Shown: in pieces, positions 45,351 through 56,247 of the stretch
How the letters are laid out: every line of letters starts with the position of its first letter
Position numbering within the stretch: the first letter of the stretch is position 1
Origin: Rhynchopus sp. YZ270_cl-10
Lineage: Eukaryota; Euglenozoa; Diplonemea; Diplonemida; Diplonemidae
Direction: 5' to 3'
NCBI GenBank assembly: GCA_964035575.1
Contig: OZ037852.1
Location: 1,364,001-1,428,000 of the forward strand
Length of the DNA: 64,000 bases
Translations under genes and position numbers: made by a program
The notes under the pieces: model-generated
Database searches by the model: none
What the model was told of the DNA's origin: nothing
The model's input: only the letters and a program-made list of their open reading frames with translations

Positions 45351-45907
45351 AACTTTTCTTTTTTAATTTCTTTGTAAGATTAGGAGAAGTGCATTCTTAC
45401 ACAGGGTTTATTTGCTTTCTTTTTCTTTTTATTTTTTTTGTGCGACGGGTATTTGGCTTAGTTTCAAAAGGACCACGCCCCAGTCTCAGAAATGTACGGT
45501 TTGTGAGAAGATTTGGATCTGAAGACGGCATTCCTTGAATCAGCTTTAGCCTTGCAAAATGGAGAAAAAAAGGCAGTTTTATGGCCGAGATGTCCGATTT
45601 TTTTTATTTTAAAATCCCAGTTTCAAAACCTATGTGAAAGCCCCATCCCCCCGCGCAAGTGTAATAAAACAATTTTCGTTTAGAATCGGTGGATTGTCAA
45701 CGATGAACTAAAACATACAAAAAAAGGTATTTTTTTGTGACCTTGCAAAAAAAAAATGTAATTCAGCTGTACCAGAGACTTCTCCACCCCTCCCTCCCTC
45801 CTTTTTGTCAGTGTTTTGGAGAGAAAAAACTATTTAGGTTTCAAATTTTTCTTTTGTAGACAACACATTCGACTCTTTTTGTGTGTTCTTCATTTTTTTT
45901 TTTATTT

Positions 45908-45955
45908 ATGCCTGCGTCCACCGATGAACAGTGAGGCGTTTGCACTTTCAACTTC
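45908..45955 (+). repeat. hairpin repeat R1, short copy
   Basis: TGCCTGCGTCCACCGATGAA then CAGTGAGGCGTTTGCAC, followed by TTTCAACTTCTC as in other copies. Confidence 0.6.
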
Positions 45956-46681
45956 TCTTTTTTTTTTTTTTTTCATTTCATTTTTTTTTATGTTTGCAAT
46001 TTACGTCTTGGGTCATATGTTTTCCCCTTTGGTGCTCCATTGTTTTCCTGATGGCTTTTTTTGCACCTGTCAGTTTCATCATTTAGATGACACTGCGTTT
46101 CACATAATTAAAAATAGCTTCAAACGATACACCAAGCACGCAGTCTAGTCAGAGCAACTTCGGGGGGGAGGCTTGTACTGCATTTCCCCTTTCCTGTGTA
46201 CCTGCTGTTCCCGGAGGTTTTTCTTTCTTGTTCTCTTTTGCGGATAAAACTCCATTTTTCGAAAATAATATCGGCGCATTTTTTTTCTTGCCCACGTTGC
46301 TGTGTCCCCAATGACATCACATGTCTGAGCCATTGGACACGTGTCGGCATTTGTATTTTATTTGTATTTTCTTACATTATTTTCATTTTTTTTTTTTCCC
46401 CCGATACTTTTATTTCTAGAACGTTGTGTTCCCCCCACCACCCCACCCCCGCCCATTCCTACTTCCCTACTCCCCAACAGCTAAACGGTATCTTTCAGTG
46501 CTGTATTTTTATTTCATTCTGCCACACTTTCACTTCACTTTCCTCTTATTTCAAACATCAGCAATAATCCCCCCCCGAGTAAATAGTACGCCCGGTAAGG
46601 TCCATGCCTTCAAAACAGAGTAAAGGGGAAATAACGTTAGTACCCAGGTGAGTATCAACGTTTTTGTTTTTTTTTGTTTTT

Positions 46682-46850
46682 TGCAACTGACACGCTGGAG
46701 AGGCCCTGGCCAAAACATGGAGTGTTAGGGGAAATATATTCGTCGCACAGATAGATCAGAGACCCCACCCGATATGTTTTTCATTTTTTGGTGGAAGCGC
46801 GCAATGCAACAAACGGTCGAGATCTGACCAAGCGAAACGGATATATTTTG
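46682..46850 (+). mobile_element. short relative of the tyrosine-recombinase retroelement (terminal repeats only)
   Basis: The first part (to about 46787) matches the A repeat of the complete element, and the second (about 46791-46850) its B repeat, joined directly. No coding parts. It is an old terminal remnant or short non-autonomous derivative, somewhat diverged from the complete copy, and likewise sits after a T-rich tract. Confidence 0.8.
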
Positions 46851-47138
46851 GGGGTATTAACGTAGTATACTGTGTTCATCAGCAGTTACTTAAAAAATGT
46901 TTTGTAGTGGAGCTCATCCTCGGGTCCACACTGATACAACCAAAGTTTTCAAAAAAAGAGGGGAAAAAAACAAAAATTTTAAAACGCAGTGTGTTAACAC
47001 AGTGCATAGCCGATATAATAGAAAAAAATAATTCAATCAAAAAAAGGGCGAATGACAAAATTTTATTTTCGTCCTAAATTATTCACGCATATTGAATGTC
47101 TGTCCACATTAGGTCCAGACTCAGACAAAAAAAAAGAA

Positions 47139-47212
47139 AGTGGAGATTAATAGATTGCACAACTGTGGCAACACAACCCGAGGCGACTACACTACTCCAA
47201 CAGTTTATCAAA
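47139..47212 (+). repeat. SINE-like dispersed repeat, copy 4
   Basis: Same unit as 4134-4205, ending TTTATCAAAAAAAAA. Confidence 0.65.
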
Positions 47213-47852
47213 AAAAAAAAAAAGAGAAAAAACCATGAAGGCAGACCCTCTGTCTGATGGCTGACCATTTTTTCCAGAAATCATAATAAAAAGGGGTGCG
47301 AAAAATAATAGTTGACCATCCAATGTTTTTGGTCTTTGTTGTGTGACATATGCAGTTTTGCGTAGCGAGCCTGTATCACCAGGTGTAATGTGATTTTTTT
47401 TTTTTTTTCTGGGCCGTTTCTTTAGGGGAAAATTTCTGCCGTCCTTAATATTAGATGTGATAGCCATTTCTTTGGCTCTCTCTTGCTGAATCAACTGTGG
47501 GACTTTTCAGCATAAAGCTTGAAAATACACAGGGACAGGTCAGAATCAGAGCCTCGTGTAACCTTCATCATCCTTGAGGCTCGACGGGTCTTAAGGATGA
47601 TGTGGGGCGTTGCCTTTTTTCAAATTCCTTTTTTTCAGGTACCCTTTGTCCCGCCGGTTGTACTGGTGAGGTATTTGGTGTGTTTATCTCCCTCTTCTCT
47701 CTCTCTCTCTCTCCACCCCATGGCTCGCTCTCTTTGTAGGAACAATTTGGATTTTTTTGTGGTCCTATTTTGTCTTTAAAAAACGCATTTTCATATTTTC
47801 ATATTTTCCACTCAGGAGTTGGTGTGCTTCGTATGTTGTATTATCCTGTTAA
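47213..47852. other. intergenic DNA, no gene seen
   Basis: T-rich with a CT microsatellite near 47695-47712. Nothing else recognised. Confidence 0.5.
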
Positions 47853-47957
47853 CCACCTGATTTTTTACCCCGCGTACAGGCGCGTGTAGGACTGTATAGG
47901 ACCTGATACGCGCCTGCGAACGGAGGTGGTAACGCGGGGGTAAAAAAAATCAGGTGG
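47853..47957. mobile_element. 105-bp MITE-like hairpin
   Basis: CCACCTGATTTTTTACCCCG at the left, complement at the right, and an inner CAGGCGCGT/ACGCGCCTG stem. Confidence 0.7.
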
Positions 47958-48054
47958 CGTTAGTGCAGCCTCGAAATAAAAAAAAACAACAAAACCTTCC
48001 CTAAAGTGAAAATGCCTTTTAGTTTTTCTCTCCCGCCCCCCCCCCCCCCCTAGG

Positions 48055-48956
48055 CATAGGTGCCCGCCGAGTCGTTTTTGGGCGAGTTGTCGGAACTTTA
48101 CGATTTCACCTAACAACTCGCCCAAAACTCGCGCAACTCGGCCACAACTCGCCCTATACTCGGCACAACTCGCCCTATACTCGGCACAACTCGACCACAA
48201 CTCGGCCACAACTCGCCCATTTTTACAGGCAAAAACATACAGGGATGGGAGGGGACATTGTAAGGTTACACGCATGTAACGTTGGTTGGAACACATGATA
48301 TCAAGAAAAACAACCAGGGCTAAGGCCAAACGCCACTCATTACATGCACCTTGTCATATGACTAGTCATAGGTGGTAACTAGGTCGTGGTGGTCCATGGG
48401 CCACCGTGTACACTCACGATTTTTGGTAATTGCTGGGGGGAATGGGATACTCCGTACATGGATACCCACACAGAACACACGGTTCCCCAGACATCTGTCA
48501 GGCAATCACTGATTCACTTCCCACAGGTCGGGCAGGCGCTGCCTGCCCATCTCTTTTCCTGTCTGCTATCGATTCCAGGTTCACAACGTTCACACGTTTA
48601 GTCAAAATACTTTGGGCAACGACTTCCTTTGGGATACACAAAACCACACAAAGCGCACATTCACAGACCAGCTGTGAAGCGGCAGAGAGTCGTTCAAGCT
48701 GGAATGCACAAGATAAAACGTGATGAGGTGTACCTGTGTACCTGTGTACCTGTGTACCTGTGTACCTGTGTACCTGTGTACCTGTGTACCTGTGTACCTG
48801 TGTACCTGTGTACCTGTGTACCTGTGTACCTGTGTACCTGTGTTTTTGTAGCCATAAAAAATCCCAAAAAAAAACAACTCGCCCAAAAAAAATGGGCGAG
48901 TTGTTGGCCGAATTTGGGCGAGTTGCCGAGTTGTTTTAACTCGCCGGGCACCTATG
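48055..48956. mobile_element. CCTAGG-flanked element with ACTCGCC repeats, second stack
   Basis: CATAGGTGCCCG at the left and CGGGCACCTATG at the right, between CCTAGG at 48049-48054 and 48957-48962. ACTCGCC/ACTCGGC words line both inner ends. The middle (48240-48720) is less biased DNA without a supported gene. Its repeat word is close to that of the 19180-19986 element. Confidence 0.82.
48729..48842. repeat. 8-bp minisatellite, TGTGTACC units
   Basis: About 14 units inside the right half of the element. Confidence 0.95.
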
Positions 48957-48960
48957 CCTA

Positions 48961-50169
48961 GGGGGTAGCAAAAGCCCGAGGCAAACACGATTTTTTTGAC
49001 TTTTGAAAAAAAAAGCTTTCTATGTCATTCTGACCATACTCTCCGACCCATACCCCCCAAAAAACACCCCCTGACTCGGTTTCCACCCGAAATAGCACTT
49101 TCTGTGCCCAAAAATGGACAAATTAAAAAAAAAAAAATTTTTGGCCAGGACTTGGTACCTTTGGTGGGTACCAGGTCCTGGCACCCTTTTTAAAACATGG
49201 TTCTAAGTTCCACCAAGTCCCTCTAAACACCCCGAAACCGCTTGGGTACCCCTCGAGATGGGTTCTGGGGTGAAAATATGTGGCTTTGGGGCCTTTTCTG
49301 GTCCCCAGAGGCGTCTCAGAGTGATTTGACATACCCAACACTCCATGGTTTATTAAACACACACTTGCTTTTTACCTTGTCACGAGCACCAACACCCCCA
49401 ATGAGACCGCCAGAACGTCTCTAATGTCCAAAAATCACCCCGGAATTGATTCCTCAACCTCAAAATAGGTGAAGTACCCTGTTTTTTGGGTCAAAAATGC
49501 GTTGTGTTCCATCACTGTCCCCCTCCCAACCTGAGTGACAATATAGTGCCAATAGAAATAGCACACCTACAGGAAAACCAAGATTTTCAAGAAAAATCAA
49601 AAAAAAGTAAAAAAAGCATGCGAACTAAGGTGGATAAACACCCCGAAACCGCCTGGGTACCCCTCGGGATAGGTTCTGGGGTGAAAATATGTGGCTTTGG
49701 GGGTTTTTCTAGCCCCAGAATGTGTAAAAGCGGTCCAAAAAGCAGCGTGTGGTTCTCTCCACTGTGGCCTTCATCTGCACCACCTGCTGTTTGGACCGCT
49801 TTTACTCATTCTGGGGACCAGAAAAGGCCCCAAAGCCACATATTTTCACCCCAGAACCTATCCCGAGGGGTACCCAGGCTGTTTCGGGGTGTTTAGAGGG
49901 ACTTGGTGGAACTTAGAACCATGTTTTAAAAAGGGTGCCAGGACCTGGTACCCACCAAAGGTACCAAGTCCTGGCCAAAATTTTTTTTTTTTTGAATTTG
50001 TCCATTTTTGGGCACAGAAAGTGCTATTTCGGGTGGAAACCGGGTCAGGGGGTGTTTTCTGGGGGGTATGGGTCGGAGAGTATGGTCAGAATGACATAGA
50101 AAGCTTTTTTTTTCAAAAATCCGAAAAAACCACTTTTGCCTCACTTTTTACGTGGGGTTTGCTACCCCC
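48961..50169. mobile_element. TA-flanked element with G-run/C-run ends, 3
   Basis: GGGGGTAGCAAA and TTTGCTACCCCC, with TA at 48959-48960 and 50170-50171. Arms of about 240 bp are near complements. The middle holds a second inverted repeat (about 49634-49892) made of the inner arm sequence again. Confidence 0.8.
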
Positions 50170-50171
50170 TA

Positions 50172-50301
50172 GCCCCCCCCCCCCCCCCCCGCCCCCCCCC
50201 CCCCCATCACTGTTCTTTGTAAACTTTATTCAGCTTTCCCTTCAGCTCTTTTTACTGTTGTTCATTAACCAAAAAAAGAAAAACAACCAAAGGTTCTCTC
50301 A

Positions 50302-50337
<36 letters not shown>

Positions 50338-51632
50338 CCTCTCCACCCCATGGTTGTGGGTTGACTCATGAGCTCCGCTATCAGCAAAAATTGTATGGGG
50401 TGATCTAGGGTGTATATTCATATTTAAAAAAAAACGCACAAATTTGTTGTTTGAGTTGACAAAACTGTTCGAGACCCTCGTACGTCGCGCGTCTGCGTAT
50501 CCCTCTCCGCTTGTGTCCCCTCTCCCTTTTCGTCTACAAAACTATCAAGCAAAATTAAACAGAGCACAAAGCACTTTCAAAACATACAAAAAACATTTTC
50601 AAACCCCCTCTCTCTCTTCTCCCCTGTGCTCCACGACATTTTCTGTACTTCAGGCAAACACAGTCATACCGTAAAATTTGCGTATCTACCGTTATTAAGT
50701 CGAACAAGTGGAAGCGAACAACAACCGACCTTTATTTTTTTCCCTTCCCGTTTATAGTCTTTCGATCAAGCAAAGGAAACGAGTTTCTCGAGCATTTTTT
50801 TTTTTGTGGTAATCTTTGTGAATATACACCCTGGATCACCCCATACACCATTGTACCTAAAAAAAATTTATATCAATACAGTATCTGGTGAACAAAACTG
50901 GAAAAAAAAAAATAAATGAGGGGAAGATCCTCAATAAAGAAAGCAAATGAAGAGTCAAGGGATATCAGTTTAAAAAGCGTGGGAGTTCACACACAGGTGA
51001 TGCATACACGTTGTCAATTTATAAAAAAAAATGAAAAAAGAAAAAGAAAATCCCGTACAATAGGTTGAGGACGAACTACGTCTGTACCTTCCGTAGTACA
51101 AAAAAAAATAGTGCATCCTCGGGTGACCACGAATACAACCAAGTTTTCAAAAAAAAAAAAAAAAGCTTCAACCAATATAGGGCAACCCTAGTCACCCACG
51201 AAGGGATACTTAGGAGATTGTCGATAACAAACAAGGGGGCGCAAACAGGAAACTCTATTACGTTTCGAAATGTAAAACAAAACAAAAAAAAACAAAAAAA
51301 AAAAACAAAAACAAAAACTACAAATCACATCACGATCAAATCAAAGAATCCACTGTCACTACCTTTTTTTCGTTCTTCTTTTTATTAGTGCCCTGCGTCC
51401 CAGAGGCGTTTGCACCAACTTTATCCTTAAGAATGTTTCCCATTACCCATTACCCATTACCCATTCCCCCCACCCCGTACACACGCAAAATAATCAAAGT
51501 CACTACTGTCTAAATTTTTTTTTTAAAAAATATGCGATTCTTTCCTTTTTAAAGGAAGGGCAACTTCGTATTATTGAACCTCTTATTCAATAGGAGGAAA
51601 ATTGTTGTGGTTTGTTTTAGCAAAAAATTTTC

Positions 51633-51665
<33 letters not shown>

Positions 51666-52344
51666 GTAAATGAAAACGTCTTGGGTTCACCTCAACCACT
51701 GTTCTGAAAGGAGTTAGGACCACCTTTTTTTTTCTCCCCCCTCCCTTAGAGCTAGCTGTGGCAGGTATTTTGTATCTCCTGGTACAGAGGGGAAAGATAT
51801 AGCTAATGTTCATACAATGCAGCGAGACCGAATCGGCCTCGCTAAGGCCTGCGTCAGTCGTGGCGTGATGTTGTAAGTAATAGTATGCTTCAGTTACGTC
51901 TCCGATAGGTTTTCCAGACATACCTATTTAAAGGCGTGGGTTGTATGAGTATTAGGTATATTAGCCAGTTTTTGCTGTACAAACAAAAACGATGGAACAA
52001 AAAAAAAGGTACATAGCCCAAACGTATCAGGGTTTAGGTACGTTAGTTCTTTTTTTTTTTTTTTCTTCTTCGCACCCTGTCTTTTCTTATTACCTCTAGT
52101 TATTACCTTAGTTGGGTCATTGCTAGCCGTTCTTGTAGCTCACAACAAAAAAAATGTCGACTTAAATTCAAGTCTCGACGTGTCTAACGCAATTATTAAC
52201 AAAAACAAGGGAGGAAAATGTGAGAAATTTTGTTAAATAGGGTGTAAAGTGTGTATCCCCCAGTGTTCTGCATCCGCCTGGCAAGGCGTTTGTACTTTCA
52301 ACTCCTTTTTATTATTTAAACACGTGCTTGTCGAACTGAGCCAT
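50172..52344. other. intergenic DNA with scattered repeats
   Basis: No supported gene. C runs and a CT microsatellite, the TTTTCTGTACTTCAGGCAA motif at 50638-50656 after a C/T tract, a SINE-like repeat at 51064-51150, a segment at 51790-51925 like 13619-13760, and R1 copies at 51391-51420 and 52266-52302. ACAGAGCACAAAGCACTTTC at about 50558-50577 also occurs at about 36495. Confidence 0.5.
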
Positions 52345-52484
52345 GATCGCCCTTAGGGTACCCAGCTATGCTACGGTAACTATCGTGCATCATAGCAGGC
52401 CATTTTAGGCTGGGGTATAAAGAGGTCGCGTGATTCGCCGAGCGGTTGTGAACCGCCTCCGTTCTCTTACGGTACGGATCACTC
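52345..52484 (+). repeat. structured dispersed repeat R5, copy 1
   Basis: About 140 bp. The first 50 bases, from CCTTAGGGTACCCAGCTATG, are identical in copy 2 at 60626-60758. GCTATG...CATAGC, GCGGTT/AACCGC and CCGT/ACGG can each pair. Confidence 0.65.
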
Positions 52485-53482
52485 ACGTACCCACCCTTTG
52501 CATGAGCTCGACCGGGCTGCGTTTTAGCACGTTGCAACTCTTTGAAGGTGTCCGCGTAAAGTACTTCCATCTTTTGAAAAACGTTTTATTGAGTGTATTT
52601 GGTGATTATTCCGCAAGGGGCGTGGGTTGGGAATATTGCCAACAGCACTTTCCAACATCCTTCCTTTATTATCGAAAAATTGGAAGATGGGAGCGACACA
52701 TATTAATCTTTTCAACTTCTTATTCTTCATTGTCCGCTGTTTTAGCAGAAGCATTTGTAACTTTTTTTTCCACTTTCCTTTACTTTGTATGTTTATTAAA
52801 AAAAATAAGGGGATGTTCTCACATATGTTACGACACTAGTTTTCAATGATTATTACCTAGGTCAGGTCTCGCTCTTAAACTGAGGTGGCTAAGCTCGGGG
52901 CTTAGGATCACCTTGCATTTTTGTTTTGTTTGTCTGTGTCTTAGCGTCTTAGCCCTTTTTGGGTATTATTTTGCTTGTTCTTTTCCCCCCTAAACTACAG
53001 CGAAGAACACAGAAAAATATGCTACGGAGGAAACTGGCTGTACCTTTTTGTTTTTTTTGTTTTTTTTTGTTGTGTGGAAGACGACAAAAACCACACCTCA
53101 GAGGAAAGAGTTTCCCAATGAACCCCACTTTCCGAACAAACGTCTGTTAGCTGTAATGCATGAAAGAGGGGGTTTCAAGTAAACAAACAAAAAAAGGGTT
53201 AAAATGGTACGGCCTTTTCCTTAAAAGGCATGTCACCCTCCTCCCCCCTCCCCCCAGAACTTAGATGTGTGTCCCGCAGTGGAGGTCCATGTTTAATATT
53301 TTCTTTTCTCGGCCGCCTGCGTCCCAGAGGTGTTTGGCACTATTATCGGCTTCATTTTTATTCAGGGTTCTCGTGCACCAAAGGTACTGAGAGGAGGCCT
53401 TGTATTTCAAATTTTCATTTTTTTCTTCTTTTTTTCTCTTCCCTTCTCTAAATTTGCTTCAGCCCTTTTTTTTTTTTAAATA
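52485..53482. other. intergenic DNA, no gene seen
   Basis: Includes hairpin R2 at 52881-52913 and R1 at 53312-53340. Frames lack recognisable features. Confidence 0.5.
52881..52913 (+). repeat. hairpin repeat R2 with paired base changes
   Basis: GGTGGCTAAGCTCGGGGCTT then AGGATCACC. GGTGG pairs with TCACC, where other copies have GGTGA with TCATC. Confidence 0.7.
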
Positions 53483-53492
53483 GGTCATCCCC

Positions 53493-54733
53493 AGGGGACA
53501 TTGGTAGTTTGAGATTTTGAAAAAAAAGCCGGTGTGAGGCAATTTTTTTTTCCCCACGCATTTTTGGCAGAGGCCTCCACAACTCTTTCCCCTCTGCGCC
53601 CTTGTCTAACCATATGACATCAAAACTTTTCTGGCGAAGCCACGGTACGCAACATTTCAAAAATTGTGACATAAAATCGCACGCTTTTATAGCCAAACTA
53701 TGGTAAAGGTAGATGTGACTATGGCATAGGGTAGAGCTGTGGGCTACCGCTCGTCATTTTTAGCTGCGCCGCAGGCGCACGGTACGCTACTTTTTTATGA
53801 GAGTTGCGAACATCTATTTCTTTTGATTGAACGCACCGATTGGTCTTTATGGTGGAGTCACATGCACATAAGAAACCGCTACAGATGTGGCTGTAGCCTT
53901 GTATGAGGAGATAAAATTCAGAAAAAAATTCAAAAATCCGCCTTTTTCACGGCGTACGAAAGCGCTTGAAGCGTTTTTTTTTTTTCTGGGGGAAAAAAAA
54001 GCACTTTTCGCTTGATGAAAAAAAAAAGCGCTTTTTTTTTTTTGTGTGGGGTTTTTGGTAAGGCGTACCTGTTCTCATGATTTTTTTGATATTTTGGTTG
54101 GGGTCAGCCCCGCCGCCAGGATTTTTGAGTTTTGAAAAACTTCTGTTGGATGGTCCCAAAAAAAACCCCCTGCAATCGTAGCCTCCGGCAGAGAGACGAA
54201 TGTTACCCAAGCACAGTCAGAGTTCCTCCGAATCAGCGACATTCGCTCCTTCTCACTTCCTACCGGGCTGTTATGCAGGAGGCATGTACATTGTACTCTT
54301 CCGTGGCCGGTGCAGGTGGCCGTCCACAAGCCGCAGTGGATGTCAGCCTTCTTATCAGTAAACAGCGGTCATGGCACCCAAAGGTTCCTGGCGAAGCCAC
54401 GGTACGCAACATTTCTAAAAAATGTTGCCATAAAATGGCACTGCGTTCGTAATTTTTGTCAGAAAAATGCCCACAGCGGGAAATCGGCGACTCGATAAAT
54501 TTGGTTTGGGTCACTTGTAGTGTGGACTTAAACCCCCTTAACAAACCCCTTCAGGAAAAAAAAGCGCTTTTCCCTAAAAATTCAAGCGCTTTTTTTTTTG
54601 AAAATTTCTCAAAAAAACTCCTCGAAGCGCTTTCGTACGCCGTGCTTTTTCTTTTTTTTTTTTTTTTTTCTCAAAATCCCACACCGGCTTATCCGGTGTG
54701 GCACACCGGCACACCGGCATACTAATGTCCCCT
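53493..54733. mobile_element. Mutator-like element with 10-bp duplication
   Basis: AGGGGACATTGGTA at the left and TACTAATGTCCCCT at the right. Flanks GGTCATCCCC at 53483-53492 and 54734-54743 are identical. Contains an inverted copy of the TACCGTGCGCCTGCGGC module (about 53750-53885) and a nested element. Confidence 0.8.
53948..54644. mobile_element. nested inverted-repeat element with AAGCGCTT words
   Basis: CACGGCGTACGAAAGCGCTT and its complement form ends of about 25 bp. AAGCGC words repeat inside. A less biased middle (54130-54460) has frames but no recognised domain. Confidence 0.75.
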
Positions 54734-54743
54734 GGTCATCCCC

Positions 54744-55098
54744 AAAAGGAATGAGAACAGACCCTCAGCCCTGTTTTCAATGTTTACAAAATAACGATTT
54801 TTCTTTTCTTTTATTGAAGGTGGCTGAGTGCGCTACTTTTTTTTTGAATTTTTTGCGCTATTTTTTTTTTTTTTTTTTACGAGGAGAAGAGGAGAGGTGG
54901 GGAAGGTGATCTTTTTATATTAAAAAAAACACCCCCGCCCAACAAGGTACTTTCACTCCAAAATTTTTTTTTCTTCTCTGTGCTAAACAATTTATTGTCG
55001 CATCCTCATTTTTTTTTCCCACCTGCTCTGCTAACCCCAGGGGGTGGTGTGAGTCACAGAGGGGTCCTAGACGTGACCCCGTCTGCCTTACACTCTTT
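54744..55098. other. intergenic DNA, no gene seen
   Basis: T-rich; a worn R2 start lies at about 54817. Confidence 0.45.
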
Positions 55099-55503
55099 TT
55101 GCTGAAAGGATCTGTGGTTCATTCATTTCTAAAACTGATTTTCAACTTACCTTCCTTCACCCCCCCTGTAAGGGCAACCGTAGGTGAAGTAAGGTATAGT
55201 ATTGAAATCGATGTGGGGGGGGGGGGGGGGGGGGGGAAAGGGTCAATTTTACAAAACCAGATTTTGAGGAAAATTTTAGCGTGTTGTAGCTGTGCATTCT
55301 GTGTTCCTTCCGCACTGCTCCAACGACGACGACAATGTGGGGAGCCTGTGGACAAAAACGAGCTGGAACACGCCGAGCCTGCCGAGCCGACGTCCAACAA
55401 CGCTATCGAGCAGATGGTGCTGGACGAAGAGGACAGCCCCCCCTTCTTGAACGTTTCAGATGCTGGCGTCCCAGTGGGTCTGGCAGCTTACGAAGAGCGT
55501 TAG
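55099..55503 (+). CDS. doubtful ORF, possible gene remnant
   Basis: 134 codons. The second half (from about 55320) is GC-balanced and reads NELEHAEPAEPTSNNAIEQM then VLDEEDSPPFLNV, which looks like natural acidic protein. The first half crosses a G run and looks random. It could be the 3' part of an old gene. No family recognised. Confidence 0.25.
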   Translation: MLKGSVVHSFLKLIFNLPSFTPPVRATVGEVRYSIEIDVGGGGGGGKGSILQNQILRKILACCSCAFCVPSALLQRRRQCGEPVDKNELEHAEPAEPTSNNAIEQMVLDEEDSPPFLNVSDAGVPVGLAAYEER

Positions 55504-55844
55504 CATACCTGCAGAAGAGCAGAATGCTGGGCGTGTTGTAGATTATTTCTACAGGATGGAGTTCCACATCACACCCCGTTTTTTTTCCGATAGCAATTAC
55601 TTGTTTTTTTTTTTTTTTTTTTTTTTTTTGCAACTGACGCGCTGGAGAGGCCCTGGCCAAACATGGCGTGTTAGGGGAAATATATTCGTCGCACAGATTA
55701 GATCAGAGACCCCACCCGATATGTTTCTCATTTTACCTCTTTTGTGCTCCGCCACCGACACTCCCATTTTCTGTACTTCAGGCAATAATCATATACCATC
55801 ACACACTGACACAGTCCGCGTGTGCTGGAAACAATCAATTTTTT

Positions 55845-55879
<35 letters not shown>

Positions 55880-55940
55880 TTTCAGAAACAATACAGAAAC
55901 AGAAAAAGCAGGGGAGATACAGAAGAAAAAGCAAAAGCAG

Positions 55941-56215
55941 GGACTACGAGCCATACTCTAAAAGGATACAGAAGTAAAAAGCAAAAGCAGGGACTACGAG
56001 CCATACTCTAAAAGGATACAGAAGTAAAAAGCAAAAGCAGGGAATACGAGCCATACTCTAAAAGGATACAGAAGTAAAAAGCAAAAGCAGGGACTACGAG
56101 CCATACTCTAAAAGGATACAGAAGTAAAAAGCAAAAGCAGGGACTACGAGCCATACTCTAAAAGGATACAGAAGTAAAAAGCAAAAGCAGGGACTACGAG
56201 CCCAGAGAGGAGCCA
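55941..56215 (+). repeat. 50-bp tandem repeat in the retroelement leader
   Basis: Five near-identical 50-bp units (starting GGACTACGAGCCATACTCTA) plus a partial one, between A1 and the first coding frame. Possibly a packaging or translation leader. Confidence 0.92.
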
Positions 56216-56247
56216 GGGACCACGAGCCCTTTTTTCAAACCGTCAAC

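Larger units (their letters stand above)
42705..46681. other. long intergenic region with hairpin repeats
   Basis: No gene could be supported over about 4 kb; the longer frames are T-run driven. R1 copies at 44403-44445, 44945-44998 and 45908-45955; R2 at 45313-45350; shortened R3 at 45118-45150; GGCATCGTGCGTGGGTCAGT at about 45191-45210. Confidence 0.55.

Noticed and set aside
52430-52849. 139-codon frame
   Set aside because: It begins inside repeat R5 and continues through T-rich DNA without recognisable features.
54132-54452. 106-codon frame in the AAGCGCTT element
   Set aside because: Overlapping frames of similar length occur on both strands and no domain is recognisable.
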